Part shown: positions 35,403-45,599 of the stretch, piece by piece
Layout: every line of letters begins with the position of its first letter
Position numbering within the stretch: the stretch's first letter is position 1
Assembly: GCF_006443685.1 (NCBI RefSeq)
Contig: NZ_VFYP01000001.1
Span: forward strand, 186,001-250,000
Direction of reading: 5' to 3'
Source of the DNA: Rhizobium glycinendophyticum
Lineage (GTDB): Bacteria > Pseudomonadota > Alphaproteobacteria > Rhizobiales > Rhizobiaceae
DNA length: 64,000 nt
The notes under the pieces: generated by a model
What the model saw: only the letters and a program-made list of their open reading frames with translations
Databases searched by the model: none
What the model was told of the DNA's origin: nothing
Program-made: the position numbers and the translations under genes

Positions 35403-35670
35403 GGATGGCGCAACTCCGAGGATACGCCAGTATAGCGCGTAATTCTCCTGTGAGAAAGTCGGTGCCGGGGGCGGGGAACCGCCATCACGCCCCGGGCCGG
35501 TTCCCTTCGACGCGGTCAATATCGAGTAGGGTTATATCGATTACGGCCGCTTACTGATGCCGGTGCTTGACGCCATGGAAGGCGGGGGTATCAAGCATGC
35601 GGGGTACTCAGACTGATCAGAGATTGAAATCATATCGGATCGCTGTGTGCGCCGAGCGCCAAAATGAAAG

Positions 35671-35690
35671 ACGCCGGCTTTCGCCGGCGC
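35671..35690 (-). terminator. terminator of lepA
   Basis: GCCGGC stems around a short AAAG-type loop on the minus strand, followed by GTCTTTCATTTT. It starts about 10 bp beyond the lepA stop. Confidence 0.65.
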
Positions 35691-35698
35691 CAGTCTTC

Positions 35699-37519
35699 TT
35701 ATTCGTCGCTCATCTTCAGCGCCGCGATAAACGCTTCCTGCGGGATCTCGACCTTGCCGAACTGGCGCATGCGCTTCTTGCCGGCCTTCTGCTTGTCGAG
35801 GAGCTTGCGCTTGCGGCTGGCGTCGCCGCCGTAGCACTTGGCGGTCACGTCCTTGCGCAGGGCCGAGATGGTTTCGCGCGCGATCACGTTGCCGCCGATG
35901 GCGGCCTGGATCGGGATCTTGAACATGTGCTTCGGGATCAGGTCCTTGAGCTTTTCGCACATGTCGCGGCCGCGCTTTTCGGCTGCCATGCGGTGCACCA
36001 TCATCGACAGCGCATCGACCGGCTCGCCATTGACGAGGATCGACATTTTTACGAGGTTGCCCTCGCGATGGCCGTCGAGATGGTAGTCGAAGGAGGCGTA
36101 GCCCTTGGAGATCGACTTCAGACGGTCGTAGAAATCGAAGACCACTTCGTTGAGCGGCAGCTCATAGGTGATCATCGCGCGCTTGCCGACATAAGTGAGT
36201 TCGGTCTGGATGCCGCGCCGGTCCTGGCAGAGTTTGAGGATGCCGCCGAGATAATCGTCGGGGGTGAGGATCGTCGCCTTGATCCACGGCTCGTGGATTT
36301 CGGAGATCTTGACCACGTCGGGCATGTCGGCCGGGTTGTGCAGCTCGCGCTCGGTGCCGTCGGTCATGAACAGCTTGTAGACGACGGACGGGGCGGTCGC
36401 GATCAGGTCGAGATCAAACTCGCGCTCGAGGCGCTCCTGGATGATTTCGAGGTGAAGCAAGCCGAGGAAGCCGCAGCGGAAGCCGAAGCCGAGGGCTGCG
36501 GACGATTCCATTTCGAAGGAGAAGGAGGCGTCGTTGAGGCGCAGCTTGCCCATGGCAGCGCGCAGGTCTTCGAAATCGGCGGCATCGACCGGGAACAGGC
36601 CGCAGAAGACGACCGGCTGGGCCGGCTTGAAGCCCGGCAGCATCTTGGCGGTCGGGCGCTTATCTTCGGTGATGGTGTCGCCGACGCGGGTGTCGGCCAC
36701 TTCCTTGATCGAACCGGTGAAGAAGCCGATTTCGCCGGGGCCGAGAGAATCGACGGTGACCATTTTCGGGGTCAGAACGCCGACGCGTTCGACCGCGTAT
36801 TTCGCGTCCGTGCCCATCATCCGGATCGTCTGGCCTTTGGCCAGCACGCCGTCGAGCACGCGCACGAGGACCATGACGCCGAGATAGGTGTCGTACCAGC
36901 TGTCGACGAGCAGCGCCTTGAGCGGGGCCTTCTCGCCGCCCTCGCTCTTCGGCGCCGGCAGCTTGTGCACGATGGCTTCCAGCACGTCGGGGATGCCGAG
37001 ACCGGTCTTCGCCGAGATCAGCACGGCCTCGGAGGCATCGATGCCGATGACTTCCTCGATCTGTTCCTTGATGCGCTCGGGCTCGGCGGCGGGAAGGTCG
37101 ACCTTGTTGAGGACGGTGACCAGCTCGTGATTATTGTCGATCGCCTGATAGACATTGGCGAGCGTCTGGGCTTCGACGCCCTGGGAGGCGTCGACGACGA
37201 GCAGCGAACCTTCGCAGGCCGAGAGCGAGCGCGAGACTTCATAGGCGAAGTCGACATGGCCGGGCGTGTCGATCAGGTTGAGCACATAGGTTTCGCCATT
37301 GTTGGCCTTGTAGTGCAGACGCACCGTCTGGGCCTTGATGGTGATGCCGCGTTCCTTCTCGATATCCATCGAGTCCAACACCTGTTCGGACATCTCGCGC
37401 TCGGCAAGGCCGCCCGTTGTCTGGATCAGACGGTCGGCGAGGGTGGACTTGCCATGGTCGATATGGGCGACGATGGAAAAGTTGCGGATGTGGCTCAGGG
37501 GCGTGCGATCGGTGCTCAT
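35699..37519 (-). CDS. lepA: translation elongation factor 4 (LepA)
   Basis: 606 residues from [15 protein letters not shown], the expected length. The G domain has AHIDHGKST near residue 18 and [13 protein letters not shown]; domains II and III and the EF4-specific C-terminal domain follow ([20 protein letters not shown], ending [16 protein letters not shown] then ALKMSDE). It is a ribosome-bound GTPase that back-translocates or helps stalled ribosomes. The frame continues upstream to 38770 without a stop, but that region is antisense to other genes and is rejected. Confidence 0.96.
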   Translation of the reverse strand: MSTDRTPLSHIRNFSIVAHIDHGKSTLADRLIQTTGGLAEREMSEQVLDSMDIEKERGITIKAQTVRLHYKANNGETYVLNLIDTPGHVDFAYEVSRSLSACEGSLLVVDASQGVEAQTLANVYQAIDNNHELVTVLNKVDLPAAEPERIKEQIEEVIGIDASEAVLISAKTGLGIPDVLEAIVHKLPAPKSEGGEKAPLKALLVDSWYDTYLGVMVLVRVLDGVLAKGQTIRMMGTDAKYAVERVGVLTPKMVTVDSLGPGEIGFFTGSIKEVADTRVGDTITEDKRPTAKMLPGFKPAQPVVFCGLFPVDAADFEDLRAAMGKLRLNDASFSFEMESSAALGFGFRCGFLGLLHLEIIQERLEREFDLDLIATAPSVVYKLFMTDGTERELHNPADMPDVVKISEIHEPWIKATILTPDDYLGGILKLCQDRRGIQTELTYVGKRAMITYELPLNEVVFDFYDRLKSISKGYASFDYHLDGHREGNLVKMSILVNGEPVDALSMMVHRMAAEKRGRDMCEKLKDLIPKHMFKIPIQAAIGGNVIARETISALRKDVTAKCYGGDASRKRKLLDKQKAGKKRMRQFGKVEIPQEAFIAALKMSDE

Positions 37520-37774
37520 GGTTCGCGCATATAGCAGTGAGCCCAGTTCTCGCAAAGCGGAAAGATCGGGATTTTCAGGCCCTCGCGGCGGTTTTGGCGC
37601 CGCAGGGGGGCGCTTCGTCACCGGGCTTGGCCGTTGCCATGGGCGTTCCACTCGCCGATAGTCTGCGGGCGAAATTTTTTTGGAGGCTTTGTCGAATCCG
37701 CCCCGGGTGTCGCGTCTTTGTCTCGACGGCACCGATGGGCGGAGCCGCTGCGGCCCGAAGGAGGGGCGACGACG

Positions 37775-38146
37775 ATGCAATACCTGCTGCTGATCTATGA
37801 AAACGAGGAAATCTTCGGCGGACCCGACAAGACCGGGCCGATCATGGCCGATCTCGGGCCGCGCCATTTCGCCTTCAGCCATGAGCTGGGCGAGAAAATG
37901 CGCGCGGGCGCCGGGCTGAAGGGCACGGAGGCGGCGACCACGGTGCGCACCACCGCCGGCAAGCAGACCATCCATGACGGCCCCTTCGCCGAGACGCGCG
38001 AACAGCTGGGCGGCTTTTATCTCGTCGAAGCCGAGGATCTCGATGCGGCGATCGCCATCGCCAGAAAGGTGCCGCTCGGCAAGGATGGCGCCATCGAGGT
38101 TCGGCCGGTCCTGCCGATGCCGCCCGGTCTGGCGGCGAAGCGCTGA
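37775..38146 (+). CDS. YCII-domain (DGPF) protein
   Basis: 123 residues from [19 protein letters not shown] gives a strong ribosome-binding site. The YCII/DGPF signature is clear: [19 protein letters not shown] near residue 65 and [16 protein letters not shown] near 84. These ferredoxin-fold proteins are often encoded next to one type of ECF sigma factor, as here. Possible function is unknown; a link to cell stress is inferred only from the neighbour. Confidence 0.9.
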   Translation: MQYLLLIYENEEIFGGPDKTGPIMADLGPRHFAFSHELGEKMRAGAGLKGTEAATTVRTTAGKQTIHDGPFAETREQLGGFYLVEAEDLDAAIAIARKVPLGKDGAIEVRPVLPMPPGLAAKR

Positions 38147-38152
38147 GGGACG

Positions 38153-39391
38153 ATGCGGGACGGGCTTCTCGAAGAGACGTTTCGGGCGGCGGGCGGGCGC
38201 ATTCGTGCGGCGCTGGCCGCCCGTTATCGCGATCTCGACATCGCGGAAGAGGCCTTCGCCGAAAGCTGCCTGAAGGCGGTGAAGGCCTGGGGTGAAGAGG
38301 GACATGACCTGCCGCGCGATCCGGCGGCCTGGCTCTACCGCGTGGCCGAACGTGCGGCGCTCGATATCCTGAGGCGAAGGCGGGTACGGGCAGAAAACCG
38401 TCCCGAGGAACCCGAGCCGGAGCCGACTGCCGAGGATCGGCTGGCCAGCGACGACGCTGTCATTCCAGACGAGCGGCTGAAGCTGATCTTCGTCTGCTGC
38501 CATCCGGCGGTGGCGGCGGACAGCCGGGCGGCGCTGACGCTGAAACTGGTTTGTGGCCTGTCGACGGACGAGGTGGCGCGGGCCTTCCTGGTGTCGGAAA
38601 CGACGCTGGCGCAGCGGCTGGTGCGGGCCAAACGCAAGATTGCCGAAGCCGGCGTCAGTTTTGAGGTGCCGGGGCCGGAACACTGGGCCGAGCGGCTGGC
38701 GGCCGTGCTGTCGACGCTGGAGGTGGCCTATGCCAAGGCGCATGAGGATGCGGCGGGGTCCAGCCGCCATGCGGGTTTTGCCCGCGAGATGCTGGACGTG
38801 ACGGCGCTCCTGACAGAGATGTTGCCAGAGGAGGGTGAGGTGCTGGCGCTCGCCGCCACGATCCGCTTTGCCGAAGCGCGCCGGCCGGCAAGGATGGACG
38901 CCGACGGGATCATGGTGCCGCTGGCCGAGCAGGACCCGACGCTCTGGTCAAGGCCGCTGATCGAGGAGGCAAGGCGTTATTGCGGGCGGGCGCTCGGTCT
39001 GTCCGGGCCGGGGCCGCGCATCCTGCAGATGATGATCCATGCGCTCTGGTGCGGCAGGAAGAGCCTCGCCGATCCGCCGCCATGGAAGGCGGTTCTTGCG
39101 GCCTATGACATTCTCGTCGAACTGCGTGACGACGCAATCATCCGCATCAACCGGGCGGTGGCACTGGCGGAGGTAAGGGGGGCGGAGGAGGCGCTGGCGG
39201 AACTCGATGGGTTGGATGCCGAAGCGCTCTCGGAATATCTGCCGTTTCATGCCGCACGGGCGGATCTGCTGACGCGGCAGGGGAGGGTTGTTGAGGCGTT
39301 GAAGGCCTATGATCGCTCCCTGGCGCTCTCGCCCGGGGAGGCGGAGCGGCGATTTCTGCAGAGGCGGCGGGACGCGCTGGCGGCGTCCTGA
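38153..39391 (+). CDS. ECF sigma factor with C-terminal TPR-like extension (ECF42 type)
   Basis: 412 residues. Sigma region 2 covers [20 protein letters not shown], and region 4 includes [33 protein letters not shown]. An unusually long C-terminal part of about 230 residues then has TPR-like helices ([20 protein letters not shown]). ECF42 factors show this fusion and genomic pairing with DGPF/YCII genes; the start lies 6 bp after the YCII stop. No anti-sigma gene is visible, so the extension may sense the signal. Confidence 0.9.
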   Translation: MRDGLLEETFRAAGGRIRAALAARYRDLDIAEEAFAESCLKAVKAWGEEGHDLPRDPAAWLYRVAERAALDILRRRRVRAENRPEEPEPEPTAEDRLASDDAVIPDERLKLIFVCCHPAVAADSRAALTLKLVCGLSTDEVARAFLVSETTLAQRLVRAKRKIAEAGVSFEVPGPEHWAERLAAVLSTLEVAYAKAHEDAAGSSRHAGFAREMLDVTALLTEMLPEEGEVLALAATIRFAEARRPARMDADGIMVPLAEQDPTLWSRPLIEEARRYCGRALGLSGPGPRILQMMIHALWCGRKSLADPPPWKAVLAAYDILVELRDDAIIRINRAVALAEVRGAEEALAELDGLDAEALSEYLPFHAARADLLTRQGRVVEALKAYDRSLALSPGEAERRFLQRRRDALAAS

Positions 39392-39395
39392 GCGA

Positions 39396-40271
39396 TCACA
39401 CCCCGAACTGTTCCGGCCAATCTCGCCGCGTGGCGACCTGACCTTCGGTTCTGAGGCGCCGCACCGTGTCGAGATCGATCTCGGTGATCAGCCAGTGGCT
39501 TTCCTCGACCTCGTCGCTCTCGCTTTCGGCATAGATGCCATTGGGCGGCATGCCGTAGTCGGAGGGAACGTAGAGGGCGGCGCGGCCGCGGTTTTCGTCG
39601 AGCGCGGGGGACCAGGGGGCGGTGCCCGCGGTAGGGGAGGCGAGCACGGCAATCTGGTTTTCCAGCGCCCGGGCCTGGGCGCCGATGCGCACGCGAAAGG
39701 CCCCGGCCAGCGTGTCGGTGCAGGAGGGGGCGAGGATCAGGTCGACACCTTGTTCGGCAAGCTTATGCGCCAGCATCGGGAATTCGTTGTCGTAGCAGAT
39801 CAGGATGCCGAGCTTGCCGACCGGCGTGTCGAAGGCGGTGAGGCCGTCGCGTCCGGCGGCGATGCCCCATTGCTCGCGCTCGAAACGGGTCATGATGATC
39901 TTGTCCTGATGACCGATCAGCCCGTCAGGACCGAACAGGAAGGCGCGGTTGCGGTACTGGCCATCGGGATCGCGCACGGGCGCGGAGCCGGGCTGCAAGA
40001 CGATCTCATGGGTGCGGGCAAGTTCCTCGCAGAGCTCGACCCAGGCCGGGATCAGCGGCTGGATGCCGGCGATCGAGCCATGCAGATCGGAGCGGGTTTG
40101 AGGATCGAGCTGGCCCGCGAGCACCAGGCCGGCATATTCCGGCAGGAGCACGAGTTTTGCGTCCCGCTCGACGGCCTGATGCACGAGCCGCGTCAGGTGG
40201 AGGACGTAATCCTCCCAGGTCTCGATGAGGTCGATCTTGTACTGGCAGGCGGCGAGGGTCAGGACTGTCAT
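39396..40271 (-). CDS. carbon-nitrogen hydrolase (nitrilase superfamily)
   Basis: 291 residues. The catalytic triad is present: Glu45 in VLLPEYAGL, Lys124 in HQDKIIM and Cys159 in GILICYDNEFP. Substrates in this branch are small amides or N-carbamoyl compounds; the precise one cannot be read. The last base of its stop and the next start overlap as ATGA with the GNAT gene upstream (40268-40271), so translation is coupled. It is convergent with the ECF gene. Confidence 0.9.
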   Translation of the reverse strand: MTVLTLAACQYKIDLIETWEDYVLHLTRLVHQAVERDAKLVLLPEYAGLVLAGQLDPQTRSDLHGSIAGIQPLIPAWVELCEELARTHEIVLQPGSAPVRDPDGQYRNRAFLFGPDGLIGHQDKIIMTRFEREQWGIAAGRDGLTAFDTPVGKLGILICYDNEFPMLAHKLAEQGVDLILAPSCTDTLAGAFRVRIGAQARALENQIAVLASPTAGTAPWSPALDENRGRAALYVPSDYGMPPNGIYAESESDEVEESHWLITEIDLDTVRRLRTEGQVATRRDWPEQFGV

Positions 40272-40861
40272 GCGGAGAGATCCCGGATCCAGAAGGACAG
40301 CGGCTTGGGGCTCTCGACAGTTTCGTCGAGGTCGCGCCAGGTGAAGGTCGTGCGAAGCTCGGGGTGATGGGTATAGCCGCGCTTGGCCCAGAAGGCGTCG
40401 AGCGGCTGGTAATCGGCGGGCCGGCGGGGATGGTCGGCAGGGCGTTCGACGGCGCAGAAGGTGGCGTAGCGCAGGCCGAGCTTCTTCGCCTGCGCCTCGC
40501 GGCCCTCGAAGAATTTCACGCCGATGCCCTGACCGCGATACTGCGGCAGAAGCACGCTCTCGCCGAAATAGAAGAACTGTTCGGGATCGAGCCCTGCTGC
40601 AAGGAAGGGGCGTTTGACCTCATCCGTTTCGCCCGCCATCGGCGTTCCCGTGGCAACACCGACCACCCGGTCATCATCGCGCGCGATGACGAAGACGGAG
40701 CCTTCGGATTTCGCATAGGTGGAAAGATAGGTCTGTTCATAATCCGGATTTCCCTCGTAGAGATAGGGAAAGGCTCGGAAGACAGTCGTTCTGAGCCGCG
40801 CCAGGTCGCCGAAGAAAGGCGTGGCGTCGCTGCCGGAAAAGGATTGGATCGTGAGCGTCAT
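40268..40861 (-). CDS. GNAT family N-acetyltransferase
   Basis: 197 residues. The acetyl-CoA motif is SVLLPQYRGQGIGVKFFEG, with KRGYTHHPELRTTFTWRD near the C-terminus. The pairing with a nitrilase is well known in annotated genomes: the two lie in one operon or fused, so they may act on the same small molecule. No clear ribosome-binding site precedes the ATG. Confidence 0.85.
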   Translation of the reverse strand: MTLTIQSFSGSDATPFFGDLARLRTTVFRAFPYLYEGNPDYEQTYLSTYAKSEGSVFVIARDDDRVVGVATGTPMAGETDEVKRPFLAAGLDPEQFFYFGESVLLPQYRGQGIGVKFFEGREAQAKKLGLRYATFCAVERPADHPRRPADYQPLDAFWAKRGYTHHPELRTTFTWRDLDETVESPKPLSFWIRDLSA

Positions 40862-40942
40862 AGAGTGTTTTCAGTCTGTTGCGGAGTGTTTATACCCATC
40901 TCCCACGACCCGAGAAAGCAATTCCACGACGAGGAGTGATCG

Positions 40943-41344
40943 ATGACCGCCGCCGCCACCATCCGTGCCTATTACGATGCCTTCAATGCCGGCGACATGG
41001 ACCGTTTCCTCTCGCTCCTGACCGATGACGTGGCCCACGACATCAACCAGGGTGCCCGCCAGACGGGCAAGGAAGCGTTCTCCAAATTCATGGACCACAT
41101 GAACCGCTGCTACAAGGAAGAGCTCACCGACATGGTGATCATGGTCAACGAGGACGGCACGCGCGGTGCGGCCGAATTCATCGTCAACGGCACCTATCTG
41201 GCAACCGACGAGGGTCTGCCGGAAGCCAATGGCCAGACCTACCGGCTGCCGGCGGGTGCCTTCTTCGAGATCCGCGCCGGCAAGGTCGCCCGCATCTCCA
41301 ACTATTACAGCCTGCCGGACTGGATCGCCCAGGTCGGCGGCTGA
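40943..41344 (+). CDS. NTF2/SnoaL-like protein
   Basis: 133 residues. The NTF2-like cone fold is suggested by TIRAYYDAFNAGDMDRFLSLL at residue 6 and DVAHDINQGARQTGKEAF near 30, then a C-terminal sheet ending GKVARISNYYSLPDWI. Typical SnoaL-type proteins are ketosteroid-isomerase-like enzymes or binding proteins. No catalytic dyad is certain. Standalone gene with a terminator after it. Confidence 0.85.
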   Translation: MTAAATIRAYYDAFNAGDMDRFLSLLTDDVAHDINQGARQTGKEAFSKFMDHMNRCYKEELTDMVIMVNEDGTRGAAEFIVNGTYLATDEGLPEANGQTYRLPAGAFFEIRAGKVARISNYYSLPDWIAQVGG

Positions 41345-41364
41345 CCATTTCAAATAACGAGAAA

Positions 41365-41394
41365 AGGGCCGTCACGCTGACGCGGGACGGCCCT
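41365..41394 (+). terminator. Rho-independent terminator after the SnoaL-like gene
   Basis: AGGGCCGTC (41365-41373) and GACGGCCCT (41386-41394) form a 9 bp stem with a 12-base loop, 21 bp after the stop; CTCTCTGTTTG follows. Confidence 0.75.
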
Positions 41395-41428
41395 CTCTGT
41401 TTGCCGGCATCATGCCAGCCATGATCGG

Positions 41429-41659
41429 TCAGTTGACCGACCAGTCGCGCTTCACGTCGTCGGAGTTCTTCGACAGATGGACGTGCTGATCGACGTGATC
41501 GACCCAGTCCAGCGGAATGTAGTGGTGCTGGCCGTCCATCGAATCGGTGCGGGTGAGCTTGATGCGGCTCTGGCCGTCCATATGGTCGACGGTGCCGACA
41601 TGGGCGCCATCGAGGCCACGGACTTCCATGTGTTCACGAATCTGATCTGCAGAAATCAT
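41429..41659 (-). CDS. DUF2171 family protein
   Basis: 76 residues from MISADQIREHMEVRGLDG; the frame to 41713 lacks a site, whereas GAGGATAT lies upstream of this start. It has HVGTVDHMDGQSRIKLTR and the family end HHYIPLDWVDHVDQHVHLSK. It is a PRC-barrel-like small protein of unknown function, often linked with stress genes. Confidence 0.88.
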   Translation of the reverse strand: MISADQIREHMEVRGLDGAHVGTVDHMDGQSRIKLTRTDSMDGQHHYIPLDWVDHVDQHVHLSKNSDDVKRDWSVN

Positions 41660-41826
41660 CGGGATATCCTCCGGTCTGGTTGCGATGACAGAGAAAGGCC
41701 GAACGGCCGGCATTTGTTCCTAAAGCACCGCTGCAGGCTTTGGCGTCCTCACAGGGAACAATTTCCCGCGACGGAACATTCTGTGGCATCCGCATGCGAG
41801 ATCCCTCGCGCGGCAGCGAGACCCAA

Positions 41827-43524
41827 ATGCGTCCCAGAATTGCGATCATCGGCACCGGCCCGACCGGCCTCTACACCTTCAAACAACTGATCAGCTCCAC
41901 TGTTCCGATCTCGATCACGCTTTTCGAGGCCTATGACGAACCGGGCAAGGGCGCGCCTTATCACCCCGACGTCAACGACCCGGCCATGCTGTCGAACATC
42001 CCGAGCATCGAATTGCCAGCCTTTGCCGAAACGCTGGTTGACTGGCTGCGTCGCCAGGGCGACGACCGGTTGCTGCAACTCGGGATCCGGCGTGACGCGA
42101 TCGACGATCGGGAGTTTTATCCGCGTGTCGTGCTGGGCGACTATATGCAGGCGCAATTTGACCTCATGCGCCGGGCCGCCGCCGAGAAAGGCCACGAGGT
42201 CATGGTTCTCGGTCGCCACAAGGTGGTCGACATCGAACTGCAGGCGGAGCAGATTCGCCTGAGCGTTGAAGGCCCCGATGGCCGCCAAGACGCATTCTAT
42301 GATCATGTCGTGATGGCAACCGGGCACAACTGGCCGGAGACAACCGAGATCAGGCCCGGCTACTTCGTCTCCCCCTGGCCGGCGACAGCGCTTAAGACAG
42401 TGCGTAATGAGCGCGTCGGCATCCTCGGCACGTCGCTCAGCAGCATCGATGCGCTGATGACGGTGGCTACCGCGCGGGGCATGTTTTACGCCGATGCGGC
42501 GGGTGACCTGCAATATCAGCCGGCCGAGGGAACCGAGGAATTCCACGCAACGATGATGTCGCGCAAGGGCGTGCTGCCCGAAGCGGATTTCTATTGCCCG
42601 CTGCCCTACGAGACGCCGAAGGTCTGCACGAACGAGGCCATCGATGCCTTGATCGCGACCGGCCGCCACGATCTGCTCGATGATGTCTTCGAGCTTTTCC
42701 GCCGGGAAATCGTGACCGCCGACCCTGACTATGCGGCCCGCATCGGGCTGTCGCAGCTGACGGTCGAGACTTTCGCTGCGGCCTATTACGCCGACCGCAT
42801 CAAGTCTGATCCCTTTGTCTGGGCGGCACGCAATCTGGCAGAAGTCGAAGAGAACCGGGTGAAACAATATACGGTGCCCTGGCGCTATGCGATCCTGATC
42901 ACCCACGAAATCGTGGCGCGTGTCATTCCCCATCTGAACGAGGAAGACTTGAAGCGCTTCCACAAGTACTTCAAGAGCATTTTCATCGACGACTACGCCA
43001 CCGTTCCGCTCACCTCCATTCGCCGCCTGCTGGCGCTGTCGCGGGCGGGAAAGCTGGAGATCCTGAAACTCGGCGACGACTACCGGATCGAGACGGATGA
43101 GAGCGGGGCGGAACGTGGCGCCCGTGTCATCGTTGGTGATGTCGAGCATCGCTTCGGCTCGTTCATCGATGCGACCGGCCAGGAGACGCTGTCGGCAACG
43201 GACCTGCCATTCCCGACCCTCGTCGCCCAGGGGGGCGTGAAGGAATCCGCGACGCCGCGCACCGGCGCTCTACACACGCTGGAGGATGGACCTGACATGG
43301 TGCGCACCGGCGGGATCGATGTCGACGAGCACTACCGCCCAAAGATCGACGGGCCTCTCAGCAATCGGCTCTATTGCGCGGCCATCGCCTTCCTGCTGCA
43401 CAAGGAACCTTTTGTGCAGGGTATTACCAGCGCCTGCGAGATCGGCGAGACGGTGGCCCAGGCCATTCTCGCAGATGTTGCACCTAATACGGGCGAGGCT
43501 CCGCTGTTTCAGATCCCGGCATAG
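41827..43524 (+). CDS. FAD/NAD(P)-binding protein (HI0933-like FAD-NAD binding domain)
   Basis: 565 residues from MRPRIAIIGTGPTGLYTFK, with the Rossmann motif GTGPTG at residues 9-14; other in-frame starts exist at 41740 and 41794. Seen: VVMATGHNWPETTEIRPGYF mid-protein, and a C-terminal ITSACEIGETVAQAIL. This family (PF13454-type) includes uncharacterised flavoprotein monooxygenase-like and lysine/ornithine-oxygenase-like proteins. Substrate unknown. Its 3' end overlaps the MOSC gene by 16 bp. Confidence 0.82.
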   Translation: MRPRIAIIGTGPTGLYTFKQLISSTVPISITLFEAYDEPGKGAPYHPDVNDPAMLSNIPSIELPAFAETLVDWLRRQGDDRLLQLGIRRDAIDDREFYPRVVLGDYMQAQFDLMRRAAAEKGHEVMVLGRHKVVDIELQAEQIRLSVEGPDGRQDAFYDHVVMATGHNWPETTEIRPGYFVSPWPATALKTVRNERVGILGTSLSSIDALMTVATARGMFYADAAGDLQYQPAEGTEEFHATMMSRKGVLPEADFYCPLPYETPKVCTNEAIDALIATGRHDLLDDVFELFRREIVTADPDYAARIGLSQLTVETFAAAYYADRIKSDPFVWAARNLAEVEENRVKQYTVPWRYAILITHEIVARVIPHLNEEDLKRFHKYFKSIFIDDYATVPLTSIRRLLALSRAGKLEILKLGDDYRIETDESGAERGARVIVGDVEHRFGSFIDATGQETLSATDLPFPTLVAQGGVKESATPRTGALHTLEDGPDMVRTGGIDVDEHYRPKIDGPLSNRLYCAAIAFLLHKEPFVQGITSACEIGETVAQAILADVAPNTGEAPLFQIPA

Positions 43525-44252
43525 ACAGGGTCGCCGACGGAAAGGGTGACCGGCGCCTGCACCGTCGCATAGACGCCGAGGTTGCGCGCATTGTGCCGCA
43601 TGATGGTGCGCAGGACCTGCGGCTCTTCGTCGACAGCGGGCTGTGCCACAATCGTCAGGCCACAGCGGCGGGTCGGCTCGGTCACGGTAACCACTGTCGC
43701 GCCGATGGTGGTTTCGTGTCCTATCCAGGCGTTCTCAATGAAACCGTCGTCCTCATCCGTTTCGATCAGGACGGATGGGCGGAAACGGCGATGGTCGATC
43801 GGTGGCAGGCTCCCGGCCTTGGCCAGAGCCCGGAGCGAGGCCGTGGTGACAAGATGCAGCGCGGCGGGGGCATATCGGTTGGAAACGATGGGGAAGCGCA
43901 TGTCCGCCCCGTCATCCAGCCCGCCATACGCCCCGATGCGGGCGGCAAAGCCGAAGTGCGCCTCCAGCCGGTGGTTGAGCCGGGCGTCATCCAGCCAGAA
44001 GGTCTCGCCATCCGGAAAGCGCAGCTGCGGCAGCAGGGCGGACTCGTCGCGCACGGCATCAAGGAAAAGGGCCGGCCGCCAGCGTGGCTCCCGCTCGGGG
44101 GCGGCCGCAAGGCCGCTTGCCGGATCAAACAGCGCAAAGCGGCGGTCACCCTCGATGCCGGTGGGGGAAACATCCAGCTGTGGCAGCGATTGCCCGCCGA
44201 CCGAACTGACCGGATATCGCCATAGCTCCGCCACCCGACCTATTCTGCGCAT
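43509..44252 (-). CDS. MOSC domain protein
   Basis: 247 residues. N-terminal MOSC_N-type segment IGRVAELWRYPVSSVGGQSL and the MOSC core with RCGLTIVAQPAVDEEPQVLR and MRHNARNLGVYATV. The Cys in RRCGLT matches the molybdenum-cofactor-binding/sulfuration Cys of this family. GAGGGAAC gives the ribosome-binding site. Related proteins reduce N-hydroxylated compounds. Convergent with the FAD protein. Confidence 0.9.
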   Translation of the reverse strand: MRRIGRVAELWRYPVSSVGGQSLPQLDVSPTGIEGDRRFALFDPASGLAAAPEREPRWRPALFLDAVRDESALLPQLRFPDGETFWLDDARLNHRLEAHFGFAARIGAYGGLDDGADMRFPIVSNRYAPAALHLVTTASLRALAKAGSLPPIDHRRFRPSVLIETDEDDGFIENAWIGHETTIGATVVTVTEPTRRCGLTIVAQPAVDEEPQVLRTIMRHNARNLGVYATVQAPVTLSVGDPVYAGI

Positions 44253-44321
44253 GATGTTCCCTCTTGCTGTTGCGTCACCATAAGCCTTTCTACCGGGAAG
44301 TGTTCCACCTGTTTCTGCCTC

Positions 44322-44357
44322 TTGACTCCATGATCGTAGTCGTCAATTCTACTATCA
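44322..44357 (+). promoter_or_regulatory. probable promoter and operator of the XRE-cupin gene
   Basis: TTGACT at 44322-44327, then a weak -10 around 44345-44350, gives a start point at or near the ATG at 44357. An imperfect dyad ATGATCGTAGT...ACTATCAT spans 44330-44358. No Shine-Dalgarno precedes the ATG, so a leaderless message is possible. Confidence 0.45.
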
Positions 44358-44932
44358 TGGAAAATCTGAACGACGGTTTCGAAAAGACGGTGGGCGAGCG
44401 CATCAGGGGGCTGCGAGTCAAACGCGCCTTGACGCTCGATCAGCTCGCCGAGGCCTCCGGCGTCAGCCGGGCGATGATTTCCCGCATCGAACGGGCGGAG
44501 GCGAGCCCGACGGCGGCCCTTCTGGCGCGGCTTTGCTCGGCGCTTGGGGTGTCTCTTTCCGTTTTCTTTGCCGATGAAGCGGAGGCGTCCGATCCACTGA
44601 TGCGCCGCGCCCGCCAGCCCGTGTGGCGCGATCCGGAAAGCGGCTATCTGCGCCGAGCCGTCTCTCCGCCGGGCACCGGCAGTGGCACCGATATCGTCGA
44701 GGTGGAGTTTCCGCCGCATGCCCATGTCCGGTTTCCCGGCCGACCGACCGGGCGCAGCCAGACCCAGCATGTCTGGGTCTTCGAGGGGATCATCGAGCTC
44801 ACGGTCGGAGATCATGTCTACCGGCTGGAAGCGGGCGATTGCCTCTACATGAATGTCGGCGACGTCCATGCCTACCATAACCCGACCGACGCGCCTGCCC
44901 GTTATGCCGTGGTCATCGCCCTCGGAGCCTGA
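44357..44932 (+). CDS. XRE-type regulator with C-terminal cupin domain
   Basis: 191 residues from MENLNDGFEK. The helix-turn-helix is LTLDQLAEASGVSRAMISRI (residues about 25-44), followed by ASPTAALLARLCSALG. The cupin ends in QTQHVWVFEGIIELTVG and YRLEAGDCLYMNVGDVHAYH. These regulators bind small ligands in the cupin and usually control the adjacent operon. The GNAT gene starts 37 bp after its stop. Confidence 0.9.
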   Translation: MENLNDGFEKTVGERIRGLRVKRALTLDQLAEASGVSRAMISRIERAEASPTAALLARLCSALGVSLSVFFADEAEASDPLMRRARQPVWRDPESGYLRRAVSPPGTGSGTDIVEVEFPPHAHVRFPGRPTGRSQTQHVWVFEGIIELTVGDHVYRLEAGDCLYMNVGDVHAYHNPTDAPARYAVVIALGA

Positions 44933-44969
44933 ACTTTACATCCCGCCACCTGCGCACCCGGAAAATCCC

Positions 44970-45488
44970 ATGCCCGATATCCGCCAGCTTTCCGCCACCG
45001 AAGCTCTCGACCAGATCCCGACGCTGACCGAAGTGTTGGCCGATTGCATAGCCGACAATGCCTCTGTCGGATTCATGCCGCCTTTCACGGCCGAGGAGGG
45101 GGAGAGGTTCTGGCGCGGCGTGGCCGATGCCGTCGGGCGCGGTGAGGTGCTGCTCTACGGAGCCTTCGTCGGAGGGCGGCTGGTGGGAACGGTGCAGGTT
45201 GGGTTCGCCCTGAAGCCAAATCAGCCGCATCGGGCCGATCTGATGAAGCTGCTCGTGCATCGAGCAGCACGCGGAAGGGGTCTGTCGACAGCGTTGATGA
45301 GGGCAGCCGAAGCAGGCGCAGTGCAGGCCGGACGCAAGCTGCTGGTGCTCGACACGGCGAAGGGGGAACTGGCGGAGAGGATCTACGAGAAGCTCGGCTG
45401 GCAACGTTCGGGCGAGATTCCGGACTATGCGCTCTATCCGGACGGTCGCTTCTGCGACACCGTGATCTTCTACAAGCGACTGGGTTGA
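44970..45488 (+). CDS. GNAT family N-acetyltransferase
   Basis: 172 residues from MPDIRQLSATEAL. The acetyl-CoA motif is KLLVHRAARGRGLSTALMRA (residues about 91-110), with LLVLDTAKGELAERIYEKLGW following. It is probably the target of the XRE-cupin regulator just upstream. The substrate is unknown. Confidence 0.87.
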   Translation: MPDIRQLSATEALDQIPTLTEVLADCIADNASVGFMPPFTAEEGERFWRGVADAVGRGEVLLYGAFVGGRLVGTVQVGFALKPNQPHRADLMKLLVHRAARGRGLSTALMRAAEAGAVQAGRKLLVLDTAKGELAERIYEKLGWQRSGEIPDYALYPDGRFCDTVIFYKRLG

Positions 45489-45599
45489 AGGCCTCGGCGC
45501 GATCAGCCCAAAAAACGTCCAAGGCGACCCTTTCCACAAGTGTTTCCATATGTTTATGGTCGCCCCCCGATAGGCTTTTTTTGGGCAGAGGGGGCAAGC

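Noticed and set aside
35699..38770. A single open frame of 1023 residues ending in LepA
   Set aside because: Only the part from 37519 matches LepA; the upstream stretch is antisense to the YCII and sigma genes and has no start signal.
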